Assembly (NCBI GenBank): GCA_027625915.1
Contig: JANTQA010000047.1
Location: forward strand, 13,826,001 to 13,890,000
Reading direction: 5' to 3'
Origin: Anaeramoeba flamelloides
Taxonomy: Eukaryota > Metamonada > Anaeramoebidae
DNA length: 64,000 bases
Position 1 is the first letter of the stretch; each line of letters begins with the position of its first letter. The notes under the pieces are model-generated. The model had not been told where the DNA came from, ran no database searches, and was given only the letters and a program-made list of their open reading frames with translations. The translations under genes were made by a program, and so were the position numbers. This document shows positions 39,016 through 56,073 of this stretch, one piece after another.

Positions 39016-39782
39016 TTAACGATAAGACTTTTGTCTTCTTGCTCTTGCACCCCTTCCTCCAAATTTTTTCATTTCGCATCTTCTTGGATCGCTTACTAAA
39101 AGAGATCGATCATACCTTAAAAATTTTTTTTTGATATCTCTTTTGGACATTTCATCAACATCTATTTGATTTTATTTTAATCAAGGGTTTCAAATTAAGA
39201 TTGTTCAAATAAGAGATCACAGAATAAAAATAAAAAAAAAAAATAAAAGCAAGAAAAAAGTTCAAAAAAAAAACATAAAGCAATTTGAATAAATTTAAAA
39301 AAAAAAATTAGTTTCTCTTTTAAAAAATTGTTTGATAATCCAATCAAAAAAACAAGTTTAAAAACAAACATTTTTGGTGGTATGCTACAATCGATTTTGC
39401 AATAGCTTGTCTAATGGCTGTAAAGATAATAGGAAGAAGATCAATAAAAAAAAATAAACATTGAATAAATTTGTTGTACAAAAAGAAAGAACAATAAACA
39501 AGGAAGCAAAAAAAAAAGGTAAAATTTCTTTCTTTTTTTTTTTTGAGACTTACCATAAACACGAGAAACTGGACCGCCTCCAGAAACTCTAATTCTGATA
39601 TCAAGATCATCGAATTTTGAATTTCCAATAAGCAAAATTGGTTCAAATAATTTTAATCTTAAAGGTTCTGGTTGGACTAAATGAAGTGGGACACCATTGA
39701 CTTTAATGATTCCTTTTCCTTTTTTGCATCTCGCAACAGCGGTTGCAGTTTTTTTTTTTCCAAAGGTTTGAACTACTTCCAT
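39016..39782 (-). CDS. RPS16: 40S ribosomal protein uS9 (RPS16), three exons
   Basis: Minus-strand exons are 39782-39554, 39417-39370 and 39161-39016, with introns of 136 and 208 nt (donors GTAAGT and GTTTGT, acceptors TACAG and ATAG). Both junctions fall in phase 1 and restore the expected protein. The 140-residue product starts [20 protein letters not shown], continues GKGIIKVNG and [14 protein letters not shown], reads [16 protein letters not shown] across exon 2, and ends with the universal [15 protein letters not shown] tail. That tail of uS9 reaches the P-site tRNA in the small subunit. Human RPS16 has 146 residues; the difference is the N terminus. The chosen ATG is the first in frame. 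This is the only minus-strand gene supported in the window. Confidence 0.97.
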
Positions 39783-39949
39783 TATTATCAAATGTTATGT
39801 AAGAAAAATAAAAAAAATGTTTTTGTATTTCAAGATATATGTTTATGACAGAATTAAATAAAGTTTTTTACAAATATTAAGTGGTCATGATTAATTCAGT
39901 TGTTTTCTTTTTATCATAAAATTGAGCTAATTGAAAAAAACTTTAAAAT

Positions 39950-40590
39950 AGATCTTGCCCTGATTAAAATAAAGCGTGTCCAAAGCCTATAATCACAAGT
40001 TTCAAAATATATCCCTTCCTTTTTTTTTTCTTTGTGTATAAATGTAAAATATCAATTCATTAAATAATAGTATACCTAAGTATCAAAATCAATTCTGAAG
40101 GCAAACTCCTTGATGTTTTACCTAAAATATAAATTGTGAACTAAATTTGTTGAAATTTTTTATAATATTCTAAATAAAAGATTCTGTATTTTTTTGAATT
40201 TTTGGTTTTTTTGATGAATAAAATTTGTTAAAATAGACCTTTATTTTTAAAGAAAAATATTTCAATTTGATCCTTCATTTTAAGAATTTTTTTTAATATA
40301 AGAACTTATAAGAAACCGAGACCATATTTACTTTGGATTTATTGTTGTTTTTTGGATTGATTAATCTCTAGTTGCCTTATATAACAAAAAAAAAACACGC
40401 TTTTTATTTTGAAACCCGATTAAATCTTACTACGCACATTATTTAAACAACAGTATAGTATTGAAATAAAATTCTGGGCATGAAAATAATACAGAACAAG
40501 ATTTTTAATTGTGAATATTAGATAAATTGTTGTATCATTTCTCTTGTTTTAAAAACGATGCCTTCTTATTAATAAACATTTTTTTCGGAA
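39950..40590 (+). repeat. Degraded copy of the repeat family seen at 50948-51489 and 57129-58175
   Basis: Words such as AAATTTGTTGAAATT followed by a TC.A.AGATT segment, and ACAAGATTTTTAATTGTGAATATTAG near 40498, match parts of the elements at 51180 and 57180. The ends are not clear here. Confidence 0.45.
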
Positions 40591-40706
40591 CAATGTAATA
40601 AGCCTACAGAAAGTTAATTAAAGTGATGCATCTATATAATATCCATTTAATTATTTTAATAATCTTAGTAAATTACTTATTCCAGAAAAACAATCAGAGT
40701 TTTATA

Positions 40707-41404
40707 TAAACTCTGTTTCTGTAAAAGTGCCCAATATTTTTTTCACATATCAATTATTTTATATAATTGGCATGTGAAGTTAAAATAAGAAATAAGCCGA
40801 ATAATACAAATCAAAGAATTGTTGATATATGAATAAAGAAAATTAATTAAACAATATATTTTCTTAAAAATTTCAAAACTCAAATTCTTATGGAATTATT
40901 GAGAAAAACAAGAATGTTTGTTTGGAATTTCTATTGGTCTTTAAATAATAAATAGGAAACAATTTTTACTTCATTTTCCATACTTTTCTTTTAGAAACCA
41001 AGTCCCCAAACGAAGTCGGTTGGCATTTGTGGTCTCTATTTGAAAAAGGAAATGAAAATGAAGTGAAAAATTTTCCAATTTATTATTCATATATCAAGAT
41101 CAAAGATTGAATAAAAATCCATTAGAAATCAATATGATTTTTAAACAACCATTTCCACAGAATAAATAACCTTGAAATAACACTTTTTACCATGTGACTA
41201 TTGATCTTGCAATAAAAAATTTTTAGCAAATGAATAACGTTTCAAAAAAAAAATCCAAAAAAACAAATAAAAATGTATGTGAAAAAATGATTTCAATTTT
41301 GAAAATTTCCAAAATAAAATTTTTCTTCTAATATCCATGCAAACCCTTTAAACACATGTATTTGACCCATGATAACTCGGCCCCTGTGACTGAAAAATAG
41401 TTTA
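40707..41404 (+). mobile_element. Non-autonomous TIR element, family A, copy 3
   Basis: Starts TAAACTCTGTTTC and ends CTGTGACTGAAAAATAGTTTA; about 698 bp. It has the family's internal words (CAAAGAATTGTTGATATATG, AAGTCCCCAAACGAAG). The left terminal repeat has drifted more than in the other copies. Confidence 0.8.
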
Positions 41405-43616
41405 TGTTTACAATTAATTTGTATAATGATAGTTTTATTCGTGTTTTTTGATTTATTGAATAGTGTTTTGAACAAGGGTAAGTTTGTTTTTTTTTACAAT
41501 GACGAATAAAATTTTTATTTTTATCTTCATCTAGAAAAGATATAGTTTGATTATATTAACTTCACTGAAATATCAATTTTTATATGAAATATATATTATT
41601 ATATTAATTTCTGATTTATTATTCAGAGGTAGTGACTAAAAAATAATTGATATTTGGGAATATAATAGTTTCTATAACGAAATCCAAATTAGATGAATTT
41701 ATAAAAATTAGATTTAATAAATACATACCCAACAATTCCCAAAAAATTCAAAGAAAAATTTTTTCTCAAAGATTTATCCTATATTCTTTTTTCATTCAGA
41801 ATGTAAAACAAAATGATAGAGAAAATTTAATTATATCAAAATTCAATAGATTAGAATACATAATAAATGTTTTTATTTTTTGATTTTTTTGATTTCATAT
41901 TTTAATTAGTATTAAAATATATTATAGACAGAAATCTTACTAACCCTTTTCTCTTTATCTATCCATTTATTTAATTAATGAAATTCTTATAATGATCCAA
42001 TCTCTCCGAAACTAAGGGTACCTAAAATTGGAGAAATTTCATACACCACTAATAATTAATTAATAAGAAGTTTTTATAATAATGAATTTAAAATAACAAA
42101 TCAAAATTAAAAGGTTATTAATCAAAGATACATAAATTAATGAATTTGGAAATTGAAAAAAAAAAAAAAAATATGCTCATCAATATAAAATTTGTGAACT
42201 GTGCCTGTTTAAGGGGATATATTTTTTTTCTAATAAAATCTAATGAAATATTTTTTTTTCTTTTTCTTTATTTGTTTTTTTGATTCTTAAATTGAATAAT
42301 TTACCTCATCCAAACAATTTATTAATTTAAACCTATATTTTACAATTTTCATCACCAAAAAACATCCCTCAATATTTTACTCAAAAAATCAAAAGATTTC
42401 CTTAAGAAACTAGCAAACTAAAAAAAATCTTCAAATAAATTTAAAAACAAATTCAAAAAAATATTACCGTATCTTAAAATTTCATAACAAATTAAAAATA
42501 TGATAACTAAAAGAGTAAACTAACTTTTAATGCTATTTTCCGAAATGAATTATTGTTTTTCAAACTTCTAATCCATTTTTCACATTTTTAAAAAGTTCAA
42601 AATTCAACATATTTCTGAATTATATAAAATAAAATTATATCCTTTGAAAGAAGAAATAAACCCTATTATCTATAAAGGAAGTTTACCAAAATACACTTTA
42701 AAAATAAAACTAGTTGTTCTATTATATCTAAGTTTAAAAAATGCACATAATTACAAAAAAAAAAATATTAATAATTTTAAACTTGAAAAAAAAGATAATT
42801 TATTGATTCAAAGAAGAGTTCAAATCAATTTTTTCTCTTTATTGAATAACAAATCTGAAAATAAGAACCAAACCATTTAATTAAGAATGGTCCCAAAATT
42901 CTTTTTGAAAATCTTGAAAATTTATCTTATAATCTAAAGAAATAATTTTGAATTTGATTATTTATAATCAATATTAATAACCCAATCCTAATTCTTTCAA
43001 TGAGTTATTAACAACACAAATGATCAAATATATCAATAGACTTTTACAATTATTTCTCAATTTTTTAAGAATTTTTAAACAAATTAATTCAAATAAATAA
43101 ATCTAATAACAAAAAAATACTAGATATCATCAAATAACGGTTTTTATACAAAAAGTACCTTGTTTATACCATTACATTTGAAAACGAATATTGCCCAATC
43201 TTTTAAATTTCAAGAAATTTAATAAATATTGGTGAATAAAATCGAATGTTCAATTTTTTAGATCTTCAAGGATTCAATATTTGATTTATTTTTATTATCT
43301 TTTTAAAATAAGATTTGAGGTTCAAGTTATTTATTCGTACAGACTTCCAGAAATTACTCAAAGTGAGATTACCTCAAAATCGGTTTTTTTGTAAATTTTT
43401 CTTCTTCTAATTGTATCCCAAAAATACAACAAAAAAAGGATCAGATCTTATAACTGAAAATATAATTCAGTAAAAAAATGAAATCCTTTAAAAATGATAG
43501 CCATTTCTCTAAAGTCGATAACTGAAGTTGTATATCGAGTTTAATTGTATCCTTTTGTAAATAATTACTCTATTACTTTTGTGAAAAAAAAATAAATAAA
43601 TATTTTTTTCTCGCCA

Positions 43617-44187
43617 CTTAAGGATTACAATCCCTGAAATTTGAAAAAAAGATTATCTTGTGTAGGGTGTAGTGAGTTGTTGATTTGGTTCTTATCTGAT
43701 CGATCTTGTGCTTGGTATGGATTTTAATAGTGGTTCAAAATGGCAATTTTTGAAAATTTATTTTTTTTTATTTCCGAAATCCAAATTGAAGAATGTAAGA
43801 TTAAAAAATTGGGATGCATTTAAGAATAAATTTTGATTTTTGGGTTGGAGAAAAGAATCTTGATTTACTTTTTTGTCAATTAACTAAATGAAAAAATAAT
43901 TTTTTTTAAAAGCCCACAATAAATCCAAACATAATTAAAAATTTCAATCAAAAACACACAAACCATATTTTTTTATAACTTAAGTTCCAGCCAATTAATC
44001 TTACACTCTTCAATTCTGATTTCAGAAATAAAAAAAATAAATTGTGTAAAAATTGCCATTTTGAACCACTATTAAAATCCATACCAAGCACAAGATCGAT
44101 CAGATAAGAACCAAATCAACAACTCACTACACCCTACACAAGAGAATCTTTTTTCATATTTCAGAGATTGTAAACCTTAATAATTAA
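43617..44187. repeat. Large inverted repeat with a 96-bp perfect core
   Basis: Left arm 43617 to about 43825, right arm about 43985 to 44187. The core 43656-43751 is the exact reverse complement of 44048-44143 (96 of 96 by direct comparison), whereas the flanking arm parts differ by point changes and indels. The core is about 35 percent G+C and G-rich on one strand, unlike its surroundings. There is no ORF. It could be a foldback transposon, a hairpin-RNA locus or a recent palindromic duplication. It lies about 400 bp upstream of the first Rab exon. Confidence 0.9.
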
Positions 44188-44594
44188 ATTCTTCAGGAGA
44201 ATTCTGAATTAATTTCCTTGTATTAGAAAAAGAAGAAAAAAAAGTACAGATCCTATTAGAAAAAAAACAGTTTTATTCTCTTGTGATAGAGTTATTTTTA
44301 ACAACTTTCGCTCTTCGTGCTCATATATTTGTATCTGATTTACTTTTGATAATTACCGAAGCAACAAACTAAATTGAAAAAAAAAATTGAAATTATTTTT
44401 AAAAAATGTGACGAAAAAAAGATCTTTACTCTCAAAATACTGTCTGAGGTATTTGGAAAAAATAAAATTCAAAGAGAAAAGTGTAAAAAAATTTTTCAGA
44501 ACAATTGTTTTCATTTTTTTCAAAAACTTTTATTGTATTAATTTTTTGTTATAATTAATCTTGATTTCAAATTCAAAAATTCTTACTCTCTCAA

Positions 44595-50641
<6,047 letters not shown>

Positions 50642-50947
50642 ATTTTTTTCTGACTGTTTTTTACTTTTTCTGTTTCTTTTCTTTTTTCTTTCTTTTTTAT
50701 TGAATCTTATATCTATTCAAAAAAAAATATGAATTGTTTTAATTCTGTCTAAAGTAAAATTTGGATATTCAAAAAGGAATATTGGATTATTGTTTTATTT
50801 TTATGTGCATTTTTTTTTTTTTTTGTAATTTAAAATCTCGCTTGTGTAAAAAAATTAAAACACCAATCTTGCACAATAATTTTCAAATCTTATAAATTAT
50901 TTTCTTTAGTAATTTAATTAAATATACGGATACATATTATATCTAAA

Positions 50948-51489
50948 AAACTAAACACCATTCTAAAAATTTGGACACACCCAAAATCAAAAATAGGCAA
51001 AAAAATCCAAATTTATTGTGATTTTCCAAACGTAATATAAAAAACACATTTATGTTACCCCAGTATTGATGCTTTTATAAGTAATAATTTTTATCCAAAT
51101 AAAAGAAAAAAAAATAAAACGAAAAAATAAAAAATGATGTGTACAAAATGATGAAACAAGGCGGAACAAAAATTTTCTTGGTAAATTTGTTGAAATTGCA
51201 CCAATAATTGTTGTTCTATCAAAAGATTAGATACCGTCAACTAATTATAAACAATTTTTCAATTTCACAAACCATACCTAAAAATTTCATTGACAATGGA
51301 AAAAAATTGCCAAACCTAAAGAAACAGATTATGTAACTGGAAAAAAGGAATTGAATAAAAAAAAAAAGAAGACCCAAAATGATAAAAATAGTTTCTAAAA
51401 GCAAAATTATCTCCAAATGGAATGTAAAGTGAAATATTGCTATTCTTTCAACTGTTAAAAGTGTGTCCTAATATATGGAATTTAGTTTA
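50948..51489 (+). mobile_element. TIR element of about 540 bp
   Basis: The left end (AACTAAACACC then GGACACACCC) is an inverted match to the right end (GTGTGTCC then GGAATTTAGTT). The interior shares AAATTTGTTGAAATT and the following TCAAAAGATTAGAT with 57700-57740 and 40150. There is no ORF. It lies about 300 bp beyond the Rab stop codon. Confidence 0.55.
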
Positions 51490-51929
51490 TTTATTATTAT
51501 TATTATCCTTGAGAAAAAAAAAAAGGTTTTTTTATCAATTTTTTAATTCCAAAGATTACTATTTTAATTAAAAAAAATAATTTTTTTTACAAAATACACA
51601 AATATAAATACAAAATATTACCATATATAACTATTAGTGAAAATAAAAAAAAAATCTAATTATTTTTTAGAAATAGTACAAATTTTAGATAATTAATAAT
51701 AACAATTTTATTCTTAACTTGATCAAAATTTAGTTTTTCGAACTTCACTTTTTATTTGAAAGTTAATAATATCTCAACTTTATACTTGTAGACTTATTTA
51801 TTTGGTTTTGAAGTTTAATGGCTGTAAAAAACTTAAAAAAAATATCCAGGTTATCCGGATTGTTATAAAAAACATTATAATATTTGTTTTCTTCTTAAAA
51901 TCATTTTCTTATATATAGATATATATATA

Positions 51930-52620
51930 TAATCTAGATTTCAAAAATTTTGACTCACTTTATCATGTTAATGGAAGTTGTTTTGAGGGTTTATTCGAGT
52001 ATTCATATAAAAAAAATATTTTCAAATTTTTGGATCAGAAATTTTTTTTCTAATTTTTCAAATTTTTGTTTTTCTTATTTTAACTAATTTTTCAAATTTT
52101 TGTTTTTATTTATTTTTTTAGCAAAAGATCATGTGGTAAAAAAAAAAAGATCTTTGAAAAGATCAATAATCACTCTGAAAATTGTGACTATGTTTATTTA
52201 TTTATTTATTGTGAGAAAGGAGTAATCAAAGAAAATTTACTAAATAAAAAAAGAGAAGAAGAAAAATAATTAAAACATTAAAGTAAAAAAAAATTGTGAC
52301 TATGTAATGTCTTTGAAAATGAATTTAATTATTAATAAAAAATCTTGTTTTTCATCTTGTTTTCAGTGAAAGTTTATTAATAAAAAAGTGGGTAATGTTA
52401 ATTTTAAAAATTGTGACTCGCTTTATTTTAGTTTTATGATTTTAATTTTTTATAATTTTTTCAATATCAGGTTTTTATATTATTAAAATGATTTCAAAGT
52501 AAATTACAAATCAGTTCATTATTAATTGTTGTTGAATACTAATGGATATGTATTTTTTTTTTCAATTTATTATTTCGTGTGAGATATTATTTTTGAAATG
52601 GATTTTAGTTGAAACAATTT
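51930..52620 (+). repeat. Diverged dispersed repeat, copy 2 (partner 1495-2110)
   Basis: Direct copy of the 1495-2110 unit, most similar at 51945-52060. It contains a SINE-like insertion that the other copy lacks. Confidence 0.75.
52193..52304 (+). mobile_element. SINE-like A-tailed insertion with 14-bp target duplication
   Basis: A roughly 98-bp body starts with repeated TTTA, then TTGTGAGAAAGGAGTAATC, and ends in AAAGTAAAAAAAA. The sequence AAATTGTGACTATG occurs just before it (52179-52192) and again at its end (52291-52304). The paralogous site at 1801-1822 has the target once and no insert. The same body occurs at 20068-20155 on the other strand. An A-tail and a 14-bp duplication fit target-primed retrotransposition of a short RNA. 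No Pol III boxes are evident. Confidence 0.8.
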
Positions 52621-52809
52621 TTTTCCTTTCATTTTTTAATTTTTAGAAAAGTAAATGCTGGTTTTAATTATAAATACAAACAGAAAATATCCCACATCAA
52701 TAGTTTACTTGAATATAAAATATGTGTGTTTTGTTAAAATCGAGTTTTGACCTTCACAACAAGATAATTAAAAAATTATTTGAAAAAAAAATTAAATATT
52801 TCCTAATTG

Positions 52810-53660
52810 TACCCCTTTTAAGATAACCTTGCTTATAATAAACACTATTGGTTAATAAAAGATCTTTGATCTAAAATTTTTTTTAGAGATATTTTAATAT
52901 TAAAGTTGGAAAATACAATCTTCCAGTAAGATCTTTTTCAGAATTAATCGTAGTTAATTATATATATATATATCATAGTTAAGATTATCTATCATATATT
53001 TTAAAAGAATTTTAATTATAATAAATATATTTCATTTGGGTAACCAATTATTTTGTTTATTAAAGAATTATTCATTGATTTAATTGAAAAAAAATATTTT
53101 TTTTTTTGATTTTTCGTTAGGTTTTTTTTATTTTTGAAATAAACAGAAAATTTCTGAAATTTTCGGTTTATTCCCAAAAGTAAAAAAAAACCAGGACACT
53201 TTTCGTTAGGTTTTCCAGAATTTAAAGGAATAGAGTAAAATCAAAAAGTTTTCACCCTGTTCTTATGAATTCTGGAAAACCTATGACATGTCAATAATTA
53301 TCACATAAGGTTTTTTCCCCTCTATTTCAGTTTTATTTGATGAGTACAACATTTTCAAAACTATTCGTTATTATCTGTCAAACTGAAGATCTCTAAGTTG
53401 AATTAAATTAAAATTCATCCATCCTTTTATTTGGATTTTTTTACATGAAAATAAAAACTTTATTAATTTTGACAAGAGACTTTTTAAAAAACTTGACTAT
53501 ATGAACAATTAGAACACAACAGTCTCATAAATTTGAAGTCGAGTAATTTTAATTATATCGAAATTAAACTTTATTATTCAAGACGAAAGGCTAATGAATA
53601 TAATACTTTTGTCTAACTTTTTTTATTTCAATTTTTTTTTTATGATTGTCAAGTCTAATA
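52810..53660 (+). repeat. Diverged dispersed repeat, copy 2 (partner 540-1340)
   Basis: Direct copy of the 540-1340 unit. The two units X (1495-2110 type) and Y (540-1340 type) occur in the order Y-X at the window start and X-Y here. Confidence 0.65.
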
Positions 53661-53899
53661 ATCAAAAAGAAGAAAAATTAATTTTCTTTCTTATTATGTA
53701 ATCAATTAAAAAAAAAAAAGAAAGTTTTTCTATATGATCTATTTGTATTTTCAGTACAATACCTAGAGAAGAGAAGAAGAATGAAAAGAAAACAAGTTTT
53801 ATAAAAAATCTTAATAATTGTTGATAATGTGGCTAGGTTGTTGCGAAATCTTTTGGAAAGTTAACGAAAATCCTCTAAACTTTCCTATAATAAAGATAA

Positions 53900-54465
53900 T
53901 GAATCAATTGAAGAACATTTTCTTTAAAGAATACAGGTGAAGGGTTGTTTTTTTTTTTTGAAGCTCTTTTATTCAAATCGATTTATAACTGGACACTTAA
54001 CTGAGAAACTATTTATTTGTCTTTTGTTACTATGTTTTTTTGATCTAAAGGATCGATTGATCTGTCAACCAAATTTAAATAAAATACAATAAATCTCTTG
54101 ATCTAATCCTTGGTTTGAGCCAAGGATCTTTTTTGTTGTTTTTGAAAAGAATAACTTTTTTTTCAAAGATCTTTTTTTTTTGTTCAAACATATATAATTT
54201 TTCTTTTTGAAAAATATTTTTAAAATATTCCTAACAATCTATCAACTATTATATTGTGATTACTTTTTAATGGTGATATTTTTGCATTTATCACAATTAT
54301 TAGGTAAATATCGTGATTTTAGAGAATATTGTAATTTGTGATATTATCTTGATATTATTGACAATCTTGATTTTCTTCATTATGGGGATTTTGTAAACAA
54401 TAATGTGATTTTCGAAGCGTTTATTACTAATTAAAATGATCTTTTCAAATCCACTATTTAATGGA
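53900..54465 (-). repeat. Dispersed repeat, reverse copy (partner 9985-10480)
   Basis: Reverse complement of 9985-10480; see the shared words listed there. It begins with the TTTCTTTAAAGAATAC palindrome and ends with CACTATTTAA. Confidence 0.7.
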
Positions 54466-54942
54466 TCAAAAAAATTGATCTACTTGGTTTTTGTAATTTC
54501 ATGGTTTTAGATTTTACAGTTCATCGAAGGGTTATCCAGATACTCAGAAAACCGTATTTTATTTTTCTAAAATTGAATTTTTCAATTAATTTTGTCAAAA
54601 AAATTGGATTTTACTTATTCTTACTAAATTATATTTTATAAAATCAAAAAACTCTTTTTTATATTAAATAAACAATATCTAAAAATTAAAATTAAAGCAG
54701 TACTATGTTTATCTAATTATATAAATAAATGGATAAAAAGTCTTAAATACCAAAAATTTAAAGTTTTTTCTTTTCTTGATTTCAAAGTAACGATTCTAAA
54801 GTTGATTTTAATTTCTTCTACTTTTTTAAAAAATAGAGTCAACTATTATTGATACTATTTTGAAATAATTAAAAGAAATTACTCTAAAGAAAAAAGCCAA
54901 AACATAAAAATATAATACATTTACAAGTATTTGAATTATAAA

Positions 54943-55085
54943 TTGGAAAAACTTTCACTTCAGTTTCAATTTCCTTTTTCAAATAGAACCACAAACTACA
55001 ACCTACTTTTTTGAAAACTCAATTCAAGAAAAAGAAGGAAAAATGAAGTACAATTTTTTTCCATAAATAATTCAAAAACATGTAT
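54943..55085 (-). mobile_element. Fragment of family A element
   Basis: Matches the central part of family A in reverse: TTTCCTTTTTCAAATAGA, ACCACAAA and AATGAAGTA in order. Both termini are missing and divergence is high, so this is an old remnant. Confidence 0.65.
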
Positions 55086-56073
55086 TTCAGAAAATTTAAA
55101 TAAGTGGATGATTTTTCAAGCTGTTAATAAAGATTTAAGTTGATACCCACATTCTGATTTAAAAGTTTTGGAAGAAAAAAATGTTATATTTTATTGTGTA
55201 AATTTAATTTTTAATCATTTATCATTTTACTATTTTTTTTTTTAAATCAAAGAATCAAGTTTCTTTCAAATCATGTGATCTTCTCTTTTTCAACTAGTAA
55301 TCATTCAATTTAAATTTAGAATTATTTTTTCCAACCAAACTTTCAGATTATTAAAAAGAAATAATTATAATTGTGAATGAGGAAATAAGAATATTTACCT
55401 TCAAAATCTTAATAAAATTTTTCTATATTTCAAAATCAAAATCTTAAAAGGTGTTTAATTGAAAAAGATTGAATGTGTTCTTTAAAATAAATTTAATATT
55501 TGAACAAAAACACTAAATCGTCACTTAATTTAAAATAATAAAGTAGGGTCATAAAGATACAATTTAAAATTTCCACTCTTAGACGAGTTACATTTCCAGA
55601 ATCTTAAATGTTTATTGATCAATTAGATTTTTCAACAAGAAAAAATATTTTCGTTGGTTTCCAGAACAACTCCAAAAGACATAAAGACAACACACTTCTC
55701 TGAAAAAAGAAATAGTTTCAGAAGAGAACTTAAACTTGACATAACCTCTGCTCAAAAATTAAATCTGTTTTTTTTAATAAGGGTTTTTTAATTCTCTTTT
55801 ATCTTTGAAATCTCAAAAACATCAAAAACACTTCAAAAATGAAAGTGTTCTTCTTTGTGTGTTACTTGATTATTTTTAATTGCTTCTTTGATAATCCTTA
55901 TTTACAAAAGCTCATTATTTTCAATCATGAAATCAAAAAAATTTGCTATTTCATGGTCGAACAAATCAAAGTCCAAATTGTTTTGGTCTGAAATATTTTG
56001 TTTTGTGATCAAAAGGTGATAAATAATTTCTAAACATTTTCATTTTTTTTCATTATTTAATTTACATTAGCCA

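Larger units (their letters stand above)
39783..44594. other. Divergent intergenic region between uS9 and the Rab gene
   Basis: Both genes are transcribed outward from this 4.8-kb region, so it must hold both promoters. I recognise no specific promoter motif. It contains a degraded repeat near 39950-40590, a complete family A element (40707-41404), two non-ATG open frames that I reject as genes, and the large inverted repeat at 43617-44187. Confidence 0.6.
50642..56073. other. Intergenic region between the Rab and CARMIL genes
   Basis: No supported gene in 5.4 kb. The region holds a TIR element just downstream of Rab (50948-51489), the duplicated blocks 51930-52620 and 52810-53660, a SINE-like insertion, an inverted repeat copy (53900-54465) and a family A fragment (54943-55085). 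The final kilobase before CARMIL has no recognised repeat. Confidence 0.55.

Noticed and set aside
41293-41475. Minus-strand frames within family A elements (also 47778-47975)
   Set aside because: They lie in different parts of the element, do not correspond between copies and lack family similarity. They are not transposase remnants I can support.
41647-42880. Two Asn/Lys/Ile-rich frames (41647-41883 and 42644-42880), possible exons
   Set aside because: Neither has an ATG at its beginning, composition equals the background and no splice partners or homologues were seen. The similar frames at 21955-22203 and 59271-59465 were dropped for the same reason.
43730-43745. GGTTCAAAATGG resembling a Pol III B box or tRNA TΨC arm
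   Set aside because: No matching A box or acceptor-stem pairing could be found around it, on either arm of the inverted repeat.
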